Assembly (NCBI GenBank): GCA_937858455.1
Contig: CALLYN010000748.1
Coordinates: forward strand, 1 to 5,454
Length of the DNA: 5,454 nt
DNA from: an uncultured Kouleothrix sp.
GTDB lineage: Bacteria; Chloroflexota; Chloroflexia; Chloroflexales; Roseiflexaceae
Reading direction: 5' to 3'
The position numbers were made by a program, and so were the translations under genes. The notes beneath the pieces are model-generated. The model did no database searches, had not been told where the DNA came from, and saw only the letters and a program-made list of their open reading frames with translations. Positions 1 to 5,453 of the stretch are shown piece by piece. Numbering within the stretch: the first letter of the stretch is position 1; each line of letters opens with the position of its first letter.

Positions 1-81
1 ACGATCGAGGCTCACCGGCGGCCCACGCCCATAGAATAGCGCCAATGATCACTTACACTTTGGCGGGGGTTTGGGGCGGTC
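1..81. other. Left-edge intergenic stretch, no gene supported
   Basis: No coding region can be supported here. The only structure seen is a 6-bp inverted repeat (CGCCAA at 40-45 against TTGGCG at 60-65, 14-base loop). Read on the minus strand it is followed by CTATTCTATG, so it might be a weak second terminator behind the main one of the photosensing operon. It is too short to call with confidence. Confidence 0.4.
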
Positions 82-116
82 ACACAGAAACTTCGCGGCG
101 GCAATGCCGCCGCGAA
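82..116 (-). terminator. Rho-independent terminator of the phytochrome operon
   Basis: Bases 92-102 and 106-116 form a perfect 11-bp stem (TTCGCGGCGGC against GCCGCCGCGAA) with a three-base loop. Read on the minus strand, the stem is followed by GTTTCTGTGT, a moderately T-rich tail. It begins 23 bases beyond the response-regulator stop codon, which is the expected place for the end of the bphO-bphP-regulator transcript. The plus-strand side is followed by a run of C, so the structure works as a terminator only for the minus strand. The tail is not a pure T run, so efficiency is uncertain. Confidence 0.75.
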
Positions 117-139
117 CCCCCACGATAAAGCATAGGGTG

Positions 140-595
140 CTAGCTTGCCGGGCGGGGCAGCACGACGCTGGTGAACCAGTACTCGCACAGCAGATGCAGG
201 ATCCGGTTCAGCTCGTTCATGTTCACCGGCTTGATCATGTAGCTGTTGGCGCCGGCGCGGTAGCACGCCTCGATATCCTTGGGGTTGGCAGAGGTTGTCA
301 GCACCACCACCGGGATGGTGCTCAGGCGCGTGTCGTGCTTGATCTCGGCCAGCACCTCGCGGCCATCGGTGGCCGGCAGATTAAGATCGAGCAGAATCAG
401 GCTGGGCGGCTTCCAAACCGGCGCCCCGGCGTAGGCGCCGCGGCCGTTCAGATGATCGAGCGCGTCGTCGCCATCGACGCAGCGCGAGATCTCGGGCACC
501 GGGCCAACCTTGTTCAGCGAGCGCACGATCGCCTCGAAATCTTCATCGCTATCCTCGACCACCAGCAACCGAGATGTGGGGCGCTGCTCGATCAT
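140..595 (-). CDS. Rcp1/CheY-like single-domain response regulator
   Basis: A 151-residue receiver-only protein, expected to accept phosphate from the phytochrome kinase encoded just upstream and pass the signal by protein contact, since it has no DNA-binding output domain. Receiver landmarks are all visible: acidic pocket E14-D15 (LLVVEDSDED), phosphoacceptor D70 in LILLDLNLP, switch residue T100 or T101 in VVVLTTS, and K122 in MIKPV. The pattern (DLNLPxxDGREVLAEIK, then VVVLTTS) is that of the Rcp1 family, which partners cyanobacterial and bacterial phytochromes. The start chosen is the ATG at 593-595. It leaves a short N-terminal tail before the first beta strand and gives the usual family length of about 145-150. 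A longer frame back to 748 would overlap the end of bphP and adds a basic, low-complexity segment typical of spurious translation. No good Shine-Dalgarno lies next to this ATG; a GGAG is 21 bases upstream, within the hairpin at 618-641. Stop codon TAG. Confidence 0.95.
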   Translation of the reverse strand: MIEQRPTSRLLVVEDSDEDFEAIVRSLNKVGPVPEISRCVDGDDALDHLNGRGAYAGAPVWKPPSLILLDLNLPATDGREVLAEIKHDTRLSTIPVVVLTTSANPKDIEACYRAGANSYMIKPVNMNELNRILHLLCEYWFTSVVLPRPAS

Positions 596-617
596 ATTGA
601 CAACACCAGATGTGGTC

Positions 618-641
618 TCCGGCGGCAAGGCGGCCGCCGGA
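618..641 (-). repeat. Intercistronic hairpin between bphP and the response regulator
   Basis: TCCGGCGGC (618-626) pairs perfectly with GCCGCCGGA (633-641) over 9 bp with a six-base loop. It sits in the 64-base gap between the bphP stop and the regulator ATG. On the minus-strand transcript no T run follows it, so it is not a classical terminator. It also buries the only GGAG near the regulator start. It could act as an mRNA-processing or stability element, or could tune regulator translation; that role is inferred from position alone. Confidence 0.6.
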
Positions 642-659
642 AACGAGCTGCGCCGGGCG

Positions 660-2912
660 CTACTCTTCTTCCTGCAGCGTGAAGAAAAATGTCGACCCGA
701 CCCCCACTTGCGACTCGACCCAAATGCCGCCGCCGTGCCGCTCGACAATCTTTTTCGCGATCGTCAGGCCGGCGCCAGTGCCGCCGCCGAACTGGTCGCG
801 CCCGTGCAGGCGCTTGAAAATTCGGAAGATCGTCTCGAAGTGCTTCTCGCGGATGCCAATACCGTTATCGCGCACGTAGAACGTGTGCCAGCGCGGCTGG
901 CGCGCCGCGCCGCTGGCAGGCGGAAGGTAGCCAATCTCGACCAGCTTAGTGTCCTGGGTGTTGTACTTGATCGCGTTGACGATCAAGTTCTGAAACACCT
1001 CGCGGATGCGCACCCGGTCGCAGCGCACCACCGGCAAGGGGCTGGCGATCCGCACCTCGGCGCGAGCGAGGCTTGGCGAGAGCGTGTCGAGGATCTCGTG
1101 CACAAGCTCGGTCATGTCGGTCGGCTGCACCGCCAGGTCGACGCGCCCAACCCGCGAGTAGTGCAGCAGCGAGTCGATCAGCGTATCCATGCGCTGCACC
1201 AGGCGGATCATTGTTTCGAGCTTGGCCCGCCCGCCTTCGTCGAGCTGCTCGTGGTAATCTTCGAGCAGAAAGTAGGCGTAGTTGTGCAGGCCGCGCAGCG
1301 GCTCCTTGAGATCGTGCGACGCAATATAGGCAAACGCGTCCAGCTCGGCGTTGCTGCGCTCGAGGTTGGCGTTGATCTGCGCCAGCTCGGACATGCGCCG
1401 CAGCACGATCGTCAGGATGGTGTTGCGCAGCTCCACGGCCGCGCCGATCTCGGCCGGCTGCCACGGCGGCGAGCGCTGCGCCACCACCTGCTGCCAGGCG
1501 GCGAACGACTTGCGCGGGCTCACGCGCAGGCCGTCTTCGCTGCGGCTGACCGCCTTGGCCGGCTCGCCGCCCCAGCTGACTGTCTGGATGACCTCGGGCC
1601 GGAACCACAGCAGGTACTCGTTCTGCGCGCGCGAGATCGGGATGGCCAGCACGCCGCTGGCGGTGTCCTTGCAGTGCGCCAGGGCCGGGTTGTCGGCGCC
1701 GAGGCTGCTGGTCGCGTAGATATCAAACTCCGGCCGCACCGCCAGCCAGTCGACGAGCGCGCGGATGTCGTGCGCGTCGGGCGTGGCGCCGATCCGCTCG
1801 ATCCGATCCTCAAAGCACAGCGCCGCGCCGGTCGCGTCGATGAGGTTGAGCAGGTTCGGCGGCTCGGCCAGCAGCGCGCTGTGCCAGGGGTTTGCCTGGA
1901 GCATGCGCTGGATGAGCTGGGCAGTCAAGTCCTTGATCTGGATGCTGTAGGCGTAGCTCTCGTCGTTCTCCTTGGCTGCGAGCTGCAGCGACACCGCCTG
2001 GCCGAGGAACTCGCAGGCGGCGCGCACCTCGTAGGGCACATAGCGCGGCGCGCCGTGGTGGCACGCGATCAGGCCCCACAGCTCGCCGTCCTTCACCAGC
2101 GAGATCGACATCGACGCGGCGACGCCCATATTCGCCAGGTACTCGAGGTGCACCGGCGACACGCTGCGCAGCACCGAGTAGCTCAGGTCGATCGGGGCGC
2201 CGCTGCCCGGCGTGAGCGTTGGCACGATATCGACTGGCGTGTAGCTCGCGTCGGGGATGAGGCGCAGCCAGTTGTACAGGTACAGCGCGCGGGCCTGCTT
2301 GGGGATATCCGAGGCCGGGTAGTGCAGGCCCAGGTAGGGCGTCAGGCCATCGGCAAGCGCCTCGGCCACCACCGTGCCATGGCCGTCGGTGTCGAAGCGG
2401 TAGATCATCACGCGGTCAAAGCCAGTCAGCGCGCGCGTCTCGCGCGCGACCGCGTCGCAGAAAGGCGTGATGCCGGAGGTGCGCTGGATCTTGGCGATGA
2501 TCAGCTTGATCATGCGGTAGAAGTCGGGCGCGGGCTCGGCGCGCGGCCGGGCCAGCTCAAGCTCGAGGATCAGCACGCCGGCATGGCGATGAACCAGTCC
2601 ATCGAGCGGCAGCTGCGCCCCATCGGGCTGCACCGTCCAGACATACAGCGGGTTTTGGTCGGCGTGCTCGCGCGCCAGCGTTTCGCGCAGGTAATCGACG
2701 TGATGGGCGGGAAGCAGCGCGTCCAGCGGCCGGCCGAGCACATCCTCGGGCGCGCGCCCGAGGATGTGGGCGACATTCGCGCTCACCTGGATAATGCGCA
2801 GGCCGGGCTCGTCGAGCGCCAGCAGCAGCCCGTGCGGCTGGATGCGGCCGGGGATATGGATCGGCTCGCGGTCGCACTGCGTCGGGTCGGCCTGTTCGGC
2901 GGGGGTTGTCAT
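660..2912 (-). CDS. bphP: Bacteriophytochrome sensor histidine kinase
   Basis: A 750-residue red/far-red photoreceptor kinase, expected to be cytosolic. Domains in order: PAS (about 15-120), GAF (about 145-315), PHY (about 325-500), HisKA (about 520-590) and HATPase (about 630-748). C13, just before the EPIHIPGRIQPHG motif, is the position used by bacteriophytochromes to bind biliverdin. The GAF position that holds the bilin Cys in cyanobacterial and plant phytochromes is V254, next to H255, so attachment through C13 is expected. The GAF motif PASDIP (199-204, D202), the CHH motif (284-286), WGG (447-449) and the PHY-tongue PRKSF (466-470) are all intact. The kinase half has H533 in ASHDLKEPLR, N-box N646, DNGIGI (682-687) and GGGTGAGL (709-716). 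The ATG start at 2910-2912 has GGAG seven bases upstream and overlaps the bphO stop by four bases. In the family the kinase autophosphorylates in a light-dependent way and transfers phosphate to an Rcp1-type partner, here the downstream receiver. Which state, red or far-red, is active cannot be read from the sequence. Confidence 0.97.
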   Translation of the reverse strand: MTTPAEQADPTQCDREPIHIPGRIQPHGLLLALDEPGLRIIQVSANVAHILGRAPEDVLGRPLDALLPAHHVDYLRETLAREHADQNPLYVWTVQPDGAQLPLDGLVHRHAGVLILELELARPRAEPAPDFYRMIKLIIAKIQRTSGITPFCDAVARETRALTGFDRVMIYRFDTDGHGTVVAEALADGLTPYLGLHYPASDIPKQARALYLYNWLRLIPDASYTPVDIVPTLTPGSGAPIDLSYSVLRSVSPVHLEYLANMGVAASMSISLVKDGELWGLIACHHGAPRYVPYEVRAACEFLGQAVSLQLAAKENDESYAYSIQIKDLTAQLIQRMLQANPWHSALLAEPPNLLNLIDATGAALCFEDRIERIGATPDAHDIRALVDWLAVRPEFDIYATSSLGADNPALAHCKDTASGVLAIPISRAQNEYLLWFRPEVIQTVSWGGEPAKAVSRSEDGLRVSPRKSFAAWQQVVAQRSPPWQPAEIGAAVELRNTILTIVLRRMSELAQINANLERSNAELDAFAYIASHDLKEPLRGLHNYAYFLLEDYHEQLDEGGRAKLETMIRLVQRMDTLIDSLLHYSRVGRVDLAVQPTDMTELVHEILDTLSPSLARAEVRIASPLPVVRCDRVRIREVFQNLIVNAIKYNTQDTKLVEIGYLPPASGAARQPRWHTFYVRDNGIGIREKHFETIFRIFKRLHGRDQFGGGTGAGLTIAKKIVERHGGGIWVESQVGVGSTFFFTLQEEE

Positions 2913-3487
2913 ACGGTTGCTCCACGCTCCAGCCAGTGCCCGAGTGCTTGAAATGTATCGCGCGCGCCGCCGAGCATCTGGCCTTCGGCGGCGGGCGCAT
3001 CGGCCGCCTGCACCAGCAGCGCGCGAAACGCGCGCCACATCGGCCCGACATCGGCGCCGTAGGAGGCGTAAAAGCTGCTGCCGAGGCCCTGCGCAAGGCC
3101 GAGGGCGCCGAGCTGCCGCGCGATGATCTGGCCGCCGAGCGTTGCGCCCTCGAGCACGTACATGCAGCCGAGCGTGTAGGGAAACGTGCCGGCCGGCGGC
3201 AGCGCCTGGCACTGCGGCAGCGCGCCAAGCGCGGCGGGCGAAACCCCCAGCGCCGCAAGGTCGCTGGCGAGCGCCGGCGCATGAAGGCGCCGGTCAAGGC
3301 CAACATCGTAGCCGGCCCACGCGGGGTGAGCGGCGATCTGGCGCTCGAGCGGGGCGTAGAAGCCCCAGAAGCGCTCGAGGAGCCGGCGATAGCCGTCGAG
3401 CGACTGCAAAAAGCCAAACTGCTCGACAAGCCGCTCGGTCGATCTATGCTGAGCGGCGGTGGCGTCTTTTAGGCGGTCCAAGATCAT
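2909..3487 (-). CDS. bphO: BphO-type heme oxygenase (biliverdin-forming)
   Basis: A 192-residue all-helical heme oxygenase that would open heme to biliverdin, CO and iron, supplying the chromophore for the phytochrome encoded next. The N-terminal LKDATAAQH places H14 as the proximal heme ligand. The distal-helix pattern YVLEGATLGG (110-119), with its flexible glycines, matches the HO family signature. The length is normal for bacterial enzymes. The ATG at 3485-3487 is preferred because AGGGGG lies six bases upstream (3494-3499) and because the family begins just before the LKxAT segment. A GTG-started extension to 3610 would add 41 residues with no family resemblance. The gene is first in the minus-strand operon; its TGA stop overlaps the bphP ATG as ATGA, which implies translational coupling and matched production of chromophore enzyme and apoprotein. 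Verdict on the family is firm. Production of the IXalpha isomer is inferred from the phytochrome context. Confidence 0.94.
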   Translation of the reverse strand: MILDRLKDATAAQHRSTERLVEQFGFLQSLDGYRRLLERFWGFYAPLERQIAAHPAWAGYDVGLDRRLHAPALASDLAALGVSPAALGALPQCQALPPAGTFPYTLGCMYVLEGATLGGQIIARQLGALGLAQGLGSSFYASYGADVGPMWRAFRALLVQAADAPAAEGQMLGGARDTFQALGHWLERGATV

Positions 3488-3493
3488 CGCCGG

Positions 3494-3499
3494 CCCCCT
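3494..3499 (-). promoter_or_regulatory. Ribosome binding site that fixes the bphO start
   Basis: AGGGGG on the minus strand lies six bases before the ATG at 3485-3487. The upstream GTG alternative at 3608-3610 lacks a comparable site. This supports the shorter 192-residue heme oxygenase. Confidence 0.65.
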
Positions 3500-3688
3500 G
3501 GTCGCTCGGAGGCTATGGCGCGCGGCAGCCGGGCAGTGGCAGAAAGCTTCGCCGGGCATACCGGGCGAGACCGAGCTTGCGAACTCTCGCGGAGATGTGG
3601 CACTGAACACATGAGTCGATGTTCTGGAAGATTCTCAACAGCGCAGGCGGGCGATTACCGCGCCATTCCTGGCTAAGCTTTCCGGCCA

Positions 3689-3717
3689 ATCATAGCAGAT
3701 CGTTCGGCGGAATGCAA
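3689..3717 (-). promoter_or_regulatory. Candidate sigma70 promoter of the bphO-bphP operon
   Basis: On the minus strand TATGAT (3689-3694, 5 of 6 to consensus) is preceded by TGC, giving an extended -10. TTGCAT (3712-3717, 3 of 6) lies 17 bases upstream as a weak -35. This would give a leader of roughly 195 bases before bphO. A weak -35 with an extended -10 and direct repeats overlapping the -35 would suit an activator-dependent promoter, but that is inference. No experimental or comparative support is available. Confidence 0.4.
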
Positions 3718-3728
3718 TTGCGGCGGAA
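3705..3728 (-). repeat. TTCCGCCG direct repeat overlapping the candidate -35
   Basis: The 8-mer CGGCGGAA occurs at 3705-3712 and again at 3721-3728, 16 bases apart start to start. On the minus strand this reads TTCCGCCG-N8-TTCCGCCG. The palindrome GCAATTGC (3714-3721) lies between and partly within the copies. The pair brackets the candidate -35 of the photosensing operon, so it could be a tandem activator or repressor site. It could also be chance in G+C-rich DNA. Confidence 0.35.
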
Positions 3729-3760
3729 CTACCAACAGGGCAAGTGCAAGCGCCTTCGGC

Positions 3761-3791
3761 CCTCACTTCCAAAGAAGCGGGGGCAGTGAGG
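3761..3791 (-). repeat. Weak hairpin downstream of the integrase gene
   Basis: CCTCACT (3761-3767) is the reverse complement of AGTGAGG (3785-3791), with a 17-base loop that contains an additional CTTC/GAAG pairing. It lies about 27 bases past the integrase stop on its transcript. No T run follows, so it is at best a poor or factor-dependent terminator. Confidence 0.3.
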
Positions 3792-3818
3792 CGGTAAAGC
3801 AATCAAACAGAGCGCGTA

Positions 3819-4790
3819 TCAGGGGTCGCGGTCGAGCGGGCTGCGCACGCCGCGGCCGCCGCGGTTGAGCACGTGGGTGTAGATCATGGTCGTAGACACA
3901 TCGCGGTGCCCCAGCAACTCCTGAACCGTACGGATATCGTAGCCGTCTTCGAGGAGATGCGTGGCGAAGCTATGCCGAAACGTGTGGCACGTCACGCGCT
4001 TGGAGAGCTGGGCGAGCTGCGCGGCGCGCCTGACCGCCTTCTGCAGGCCGCTCTCGTCGAGGTGGTGGCGGCGCACCGCGCCGCTGCGCGGATCGACCGA
4101 GCGCTGCTCGGCGGGGAAGACATACTGCCAGATCCACTCGCGGCCGGCGTTCGGCGACTTGCGCGCGAAGGCATCGGGCAGGAACACCGACCCATAGCCC
4201 TCGCGCAGATCCTGGGCATGGAGCAGCCGCACGCTCCGCAGATGATCCTGGAGCGGCACGGCCAGCCGCTCGGGCAGCGGCGTCACGCGATCTTTGGCGC
4301 CTTTGCCATCGCGCACGAGCACCTGGCGCTGGGCAAAATCGAGATCCTTCACGCGCATGCGCACGCACTCCATCAGGCGCAGCCCGCTGCCGTACAGCAG
4401 CTGGGCCATCAGGCGGTGCGTACCGCTCAGCGCGTCGAGCACGCGCGCAACCTCGTCGCGCGTCAGCACCGTCGGCAGGCGCTCGGGCTGCTTGGCGCGC
4501 ACCGACTGGATCGGGCCATCGAGCGGCTGGTTCAGCACCTCGCCATAGAGGAACAGCAGCGCGCTGAGCGCCTGGTTCTGCGTCGAGGCGGCGACGCCCT
4601 GGTTCACGGCGAGATCAGTGAGAAACGCCTCAACCTCGGGCAGGCCCATGTCGCGCGGGTGGCGGGTGCCGTGGAAGATCACAAAGCGCCTGATCCAGCC
4701 GACGTAGGCCTCCTCGGTGCGGATCGAGTAGTGCTTGCGGCGCAGGACGTCGCGGACGCTGTCGAGAAGGCGGGGTTGGTTGGTGCTCAT
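3819..4790 (-). CDS. Integron-class integrase (IntI-type tyrosine recombinase)
   Basis: A 323-residue site-specific recombinase. The N-terminal SAM-like core-binding domain (about 5-90) contains [17 protein letters not shown] (20-36). The catalytic domain (about 105-310) has R138 in GSGLRL, K163 in DGKGAKD, H269 and R272 in HTFRHSFA, H295 in LLGHRD and nucleophile Y304 in TMIYTH. All six match the IntI1 active site by my alignment, at a constant offset of eight residues. The stretch [10 protein letters not shown] (202-211) through [11 protein letters not shown] (233-243) is the extra helical segment that separates IntI from ordinary XerC/XerD proteins and binds the extrahelical bases of attC. 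The C-terminal [11 protein letters not shown] also matches IntI. Length is normal for the class. The ATG at 4788-4790 is preferred; an ATG at 4842-4844 would add 18 residues, and neither has a clear ribosome binding site. IntI proteins capture and shuffle promoterless gene cassettes through attI and attC, but no cassette array or convincing attC is seen in this window. Confidence 0.93.
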   Translation of the reverse strand: MSTNQPRLLDSVRDVLRRKHYSIRTEEAYVGWIRRFVIFHGTRHPRDMGLPEVEAFLTDLAVNQGVAASTQNQALSALLFLYGEVLNQPLDGPIQSVRAKQPERLPTVLTRDEVARVLDALSGTHRLMAQLLYGSGLRLMECVRMRVKDLDFAQRQVLVRDGKGAKDRVTPLPERLAVPLQDHLRSVRLLHAQDLREGYGSVFLPDAFARKSPNAGREWIWQYVFPAEQRSVDPRSGAVRRHHLDESGLQKAVRRAAQLAQLSKRVTCHTFRHSFATHLLEDGYDIRTVQELLGHRDVSTTMIYTHVLNRGGRGVRSPLDRDP

Positions 4791-4864
4791 GCTGAAGGCT
4801 CGGCCAATCGACGTGGTGGCGGCTGGGCAAAGGCGCTGACGCATACTACACCGGGGCGTAGCGA

Positions 4865-4912
4865 GCGAGGATACGGCGGGCGGAGATGCTACGACACGCG
4901 ATCGTATCTCGC
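4865..4912. repeat. Bulged inverted repeat upstream of the integrase
   Basis: GCGAGGATACG (4865-4875) pairs with CGTATCTCGC (4903-4912) over 10 bp with one unpaired G at 4869 or 4870. The 27-base loop holds part of a competing 5-bp pair (TACGA at 4890-4894 with TCGTA at 4902-4906). It lies in the intergenic region where attI is expected for an integron integrase. No GTTRRRY core accompanies it, so it is not called attI or attC. Confidence 0.35.
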
Positions 4913-4939
4913 GCGCTGGCGGCGCGGTTCCACTACTGC

Positions 4940-4953
4940 AGAACCTTTGTTCG
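4940..4953. promoter_or_regulatory. Candidate LexA (SOS) box, GAAC-N4-GTTC type
   Basis: GAAC (4941-4944), CTTT, GTTC (4949-4952) is a perfect 4+4 palindrome, flanked by A and G. On the minus strand it reads CGAACAAAGGTTCT, close to the Gram-positive DinR/LexA consensus CGAAC-N4-GTTCG. It lies 18 bases before the ATG of the small gene on its right and 150 bases before the integrase start on its left, so it could act on either divergent gene. Integron integrase genes are known to be SOS-controlled in other bacteria, which raises the prior. Whether this organism's LexA recognises this motif is unknown. Confidence 0.45.
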
Positions 4954-4970
4954 GAGCACAGGGCAGCAGC

Positions 4971-5309
4971 ATGCGCACACGCGCCAAATTACAACCAGGC
5001 CAGCGCGGCACCAAGCGCTGGGTCAAGCAGTACGGCGACCGGCTGGTGTGCGTGCGGTATCGCTACGACGCCGAGCGGCGCCGGCGCTACACCACCGTCG
5101 AGCTGATCGTAGACGAGGGCGAGTGGGATCCGCCGCCCGATCCATCGGCAATCGTCGGGATCCGCGTCAACTGGGGCGAGCGCGAGCTGGCGCGGGCCGT
5201 GCGCCAGGCGGGCGGACTGTGGAACCGGCAAAAGCGGCTGTGGGAGCTGCGCTACGATCAAGCGGCGGCACTCGGCCTACTTGATCGGCTGGTCGCGCTT
5301 GACGTATAA
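4971..5309 (+). CDS. Conserved-looking small protein of unknown function
   Basis: A 112-residue, very basic protein that I cannot assign to a named family, although its central motif feels familiar from unnamed proteins in diverse bacteria. Visible blocks are an N-terminal basic stretch ([13 protein letters not shown]), a central [10 protein letters not shown] (24-33) followed by [10 protein letters not shown] (40-49), and a proline-rich linker (WDPPPDP, 52-58). A C-terminal module [19 protein letters not shown] (64-82) precedes paired tryptophans W84 and W91 ([13 protein letters not shown]). A GG-x-W-(N)6-W pattern occurs in some small nucleic-acid-associated modules, so DNA or RNA binding is a possible but unproven role. 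The ATG at 4971 is supported by AGGG (4960-4963) seven bases upstream. The frame stays open far upstream, but only as antisense of the integrase. No signal peptide or membrane segment is seen. It diverges from the integrase across 180 bases that hold the LexA-like box. This arrangement suggests a functional link or a first captured gene, though no flanking attC supports the latter. Confidence 0.8.
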   Translation: MRTRAKLQPGQRGTKRWVKQYGDRLVCVRYRYDAERRRRYTTVELIVDEGEWDPPPDPSAIVGIRVNWGERELARAVRQAGGLWNRQKRLWELRYDQAAALGLLDRLVALDV

Positions 5310-5310
5310 T
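5281..5310 (+). promoter_or_regulatory. Candidate promoter over the end of the small gene
   Basis: TATAAT (5305-5310) is a perfect -10 and overlaps the TAA stop codon of the small gene. TTGATC (5281-5286) lies 18 bases upstream as a 4 of 6 match to the -35 consensus. It would start transcription near 5317, just before the dyad at 5327-5352. A TATAAT string is uncommon in such G+C-rich DNA, but the GTATAA part also encodes the terminal Val codon end and stop, so chance is plausible. Confidence 0.3.
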
Positions 5311-5424
5311 CAGGGGGGCCGGATCTACTATTGGATACCAGTATGCAATAGTGGCAGCAAGTATGTAGAAGTAAAGACGGCGGTATCGGCCTACTTCATG
5401 TTGGGTTGCCCTGAGCCCTCCCAC
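5310..5424. other. A+T-richer intergenic stretch right of the small gene
   Basis: No gene is supported on either strand. By hand count, 5321-5400 is about 45% G+C, clearly lower than the coding DNA around it. It holds the large dyad at 5327-5352 and smaller complementary pairs, such as GAAGTA (5368-5373) with TACTTC (5392-5397), and GATACC (5334-5339) with GGTATC (5382-5387). A single integron-core-like GTTGGGT occurs at 5400-5406 without a matching partner arm. Confidence 0.5.
5327..5352. promoter_or_regulatory. Near-perfect 26-bp dyad, operator-like
   Basis: The left arm ACTATTGGATAC (5327-5338) and right arm GTATGCAATAGT (5341-5352) are reverse complements at 11 of 12 positions, with a two-base centre CA. 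The only mismatch is G5334 against G5345. The tiny centre disfavours an RNA terminator and favours a binding site for a dimeric protein. It lies just downstream of the candidate TATAAT and 72 bases before the strong -35 at 5425. It does not resemble dif, and has no GTTRRRY ends as attC would. Confidence 0.55.
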
Positions 5425-5434
5425 TTGACAACCC
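5403..5434. repeat. GGGTTG/CAACCC inverted repeat overlapping the right-edge promoter
   Basis: GGGTTG (5403-5408) is the reverse complement of CAACCC (5429-5434), with a 20-base interval. The right arm overlaps the last two bases of the -35 box at 5425-5430. This could be a repressor or activator site for the outgoing promoter. The six-base arms are short enough to arise by chance. Confidence 0.3.
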
Positions 5435-5453
5435 TCGCTCGTGTGATTACAAT
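5425..5453 (+). promoter_or_regulatory. Strong sigma70-type promoter leaving the right edge
   Basis: TTGACA (5425-5430) is a perfect -35. It is followed by the optimal 17-base spacer and TACAAT (5448-5453), 5 of 6 to the -10 consensus. Transcription would begin a few bases beyond the window and run rightwards. Near-consensus promoters at this spacing rarely arise by chance in G+C-rich DNA. The target gene is not in view. Confidence 0.65.

Larger units (their letters stand above)
3488..3818. other. Intergenic region between integrase and bphO
   Basis: These 331 bases hold no gene I can support on either strand. A frame extending bphO upstream to 3610 has no family similarity and is treated as non-coding. 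The region contains the candidate operon promoter (3689-3717), a pair of TTCCGCCG repeats (3705-3728) and a weak hairpin after the integrase stop (3761-3791). I looked for GTTRRRY cores and attC-like paired arms here because the integrase belongs to the integron class, and found none that convince. Confidence 0.6.

Noticed and set aside
596..748. N-terminal extension of the response regulator to 748
   Set aside because: It would overlap the end of bphP out of frame and adds a Ser/Arg-rich segment absent from receiver proteins.
510..2951. An 813-codon open frame on the plus strand, antisense to bphP
   Set aside because: Long antisense frames are a by-product of G+C-rich codon usage. Its translation has no domain pattern, while the minus strand encodes a full phytochrome.
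3488..3610. N-terminal extension of heme oxygenase from a GTG at 3610
   Set aside because: The added 41 residues have no family resemblance, and a strong ribosome binding site marks the internal ATG.
3873..4970. Upstream extension of the small gene to a 478-residue protein
   Set aside because: The extra part is the antisense of the integrase, with no recognisable motif. The ATG at 4971 has its own ribosome binding site.
5327..5352. The dyad as a chromosomal dif site or a transcription terminator
   Set aside because: It is 26 rather than 28 bases with a two-base centre and lacks dif-like arms. It has no T run, and the centre is too small for a stable RNA loop without opening pairs.
5400..5406. 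GTTGGGT, matching the integron core GTTRRRY
   Set aside because: A 7-base pattern this degenerate is expected several times by chance in a window of this size. No matching RYYYAAC partner arm lies at attC distance.
5167..5424. An 85-codon minus-strand frame across the end of the small gene
   Set aside because: It overlaps the well-supported plus-strand gene, has no motif, and spans the non-coding dyad region.
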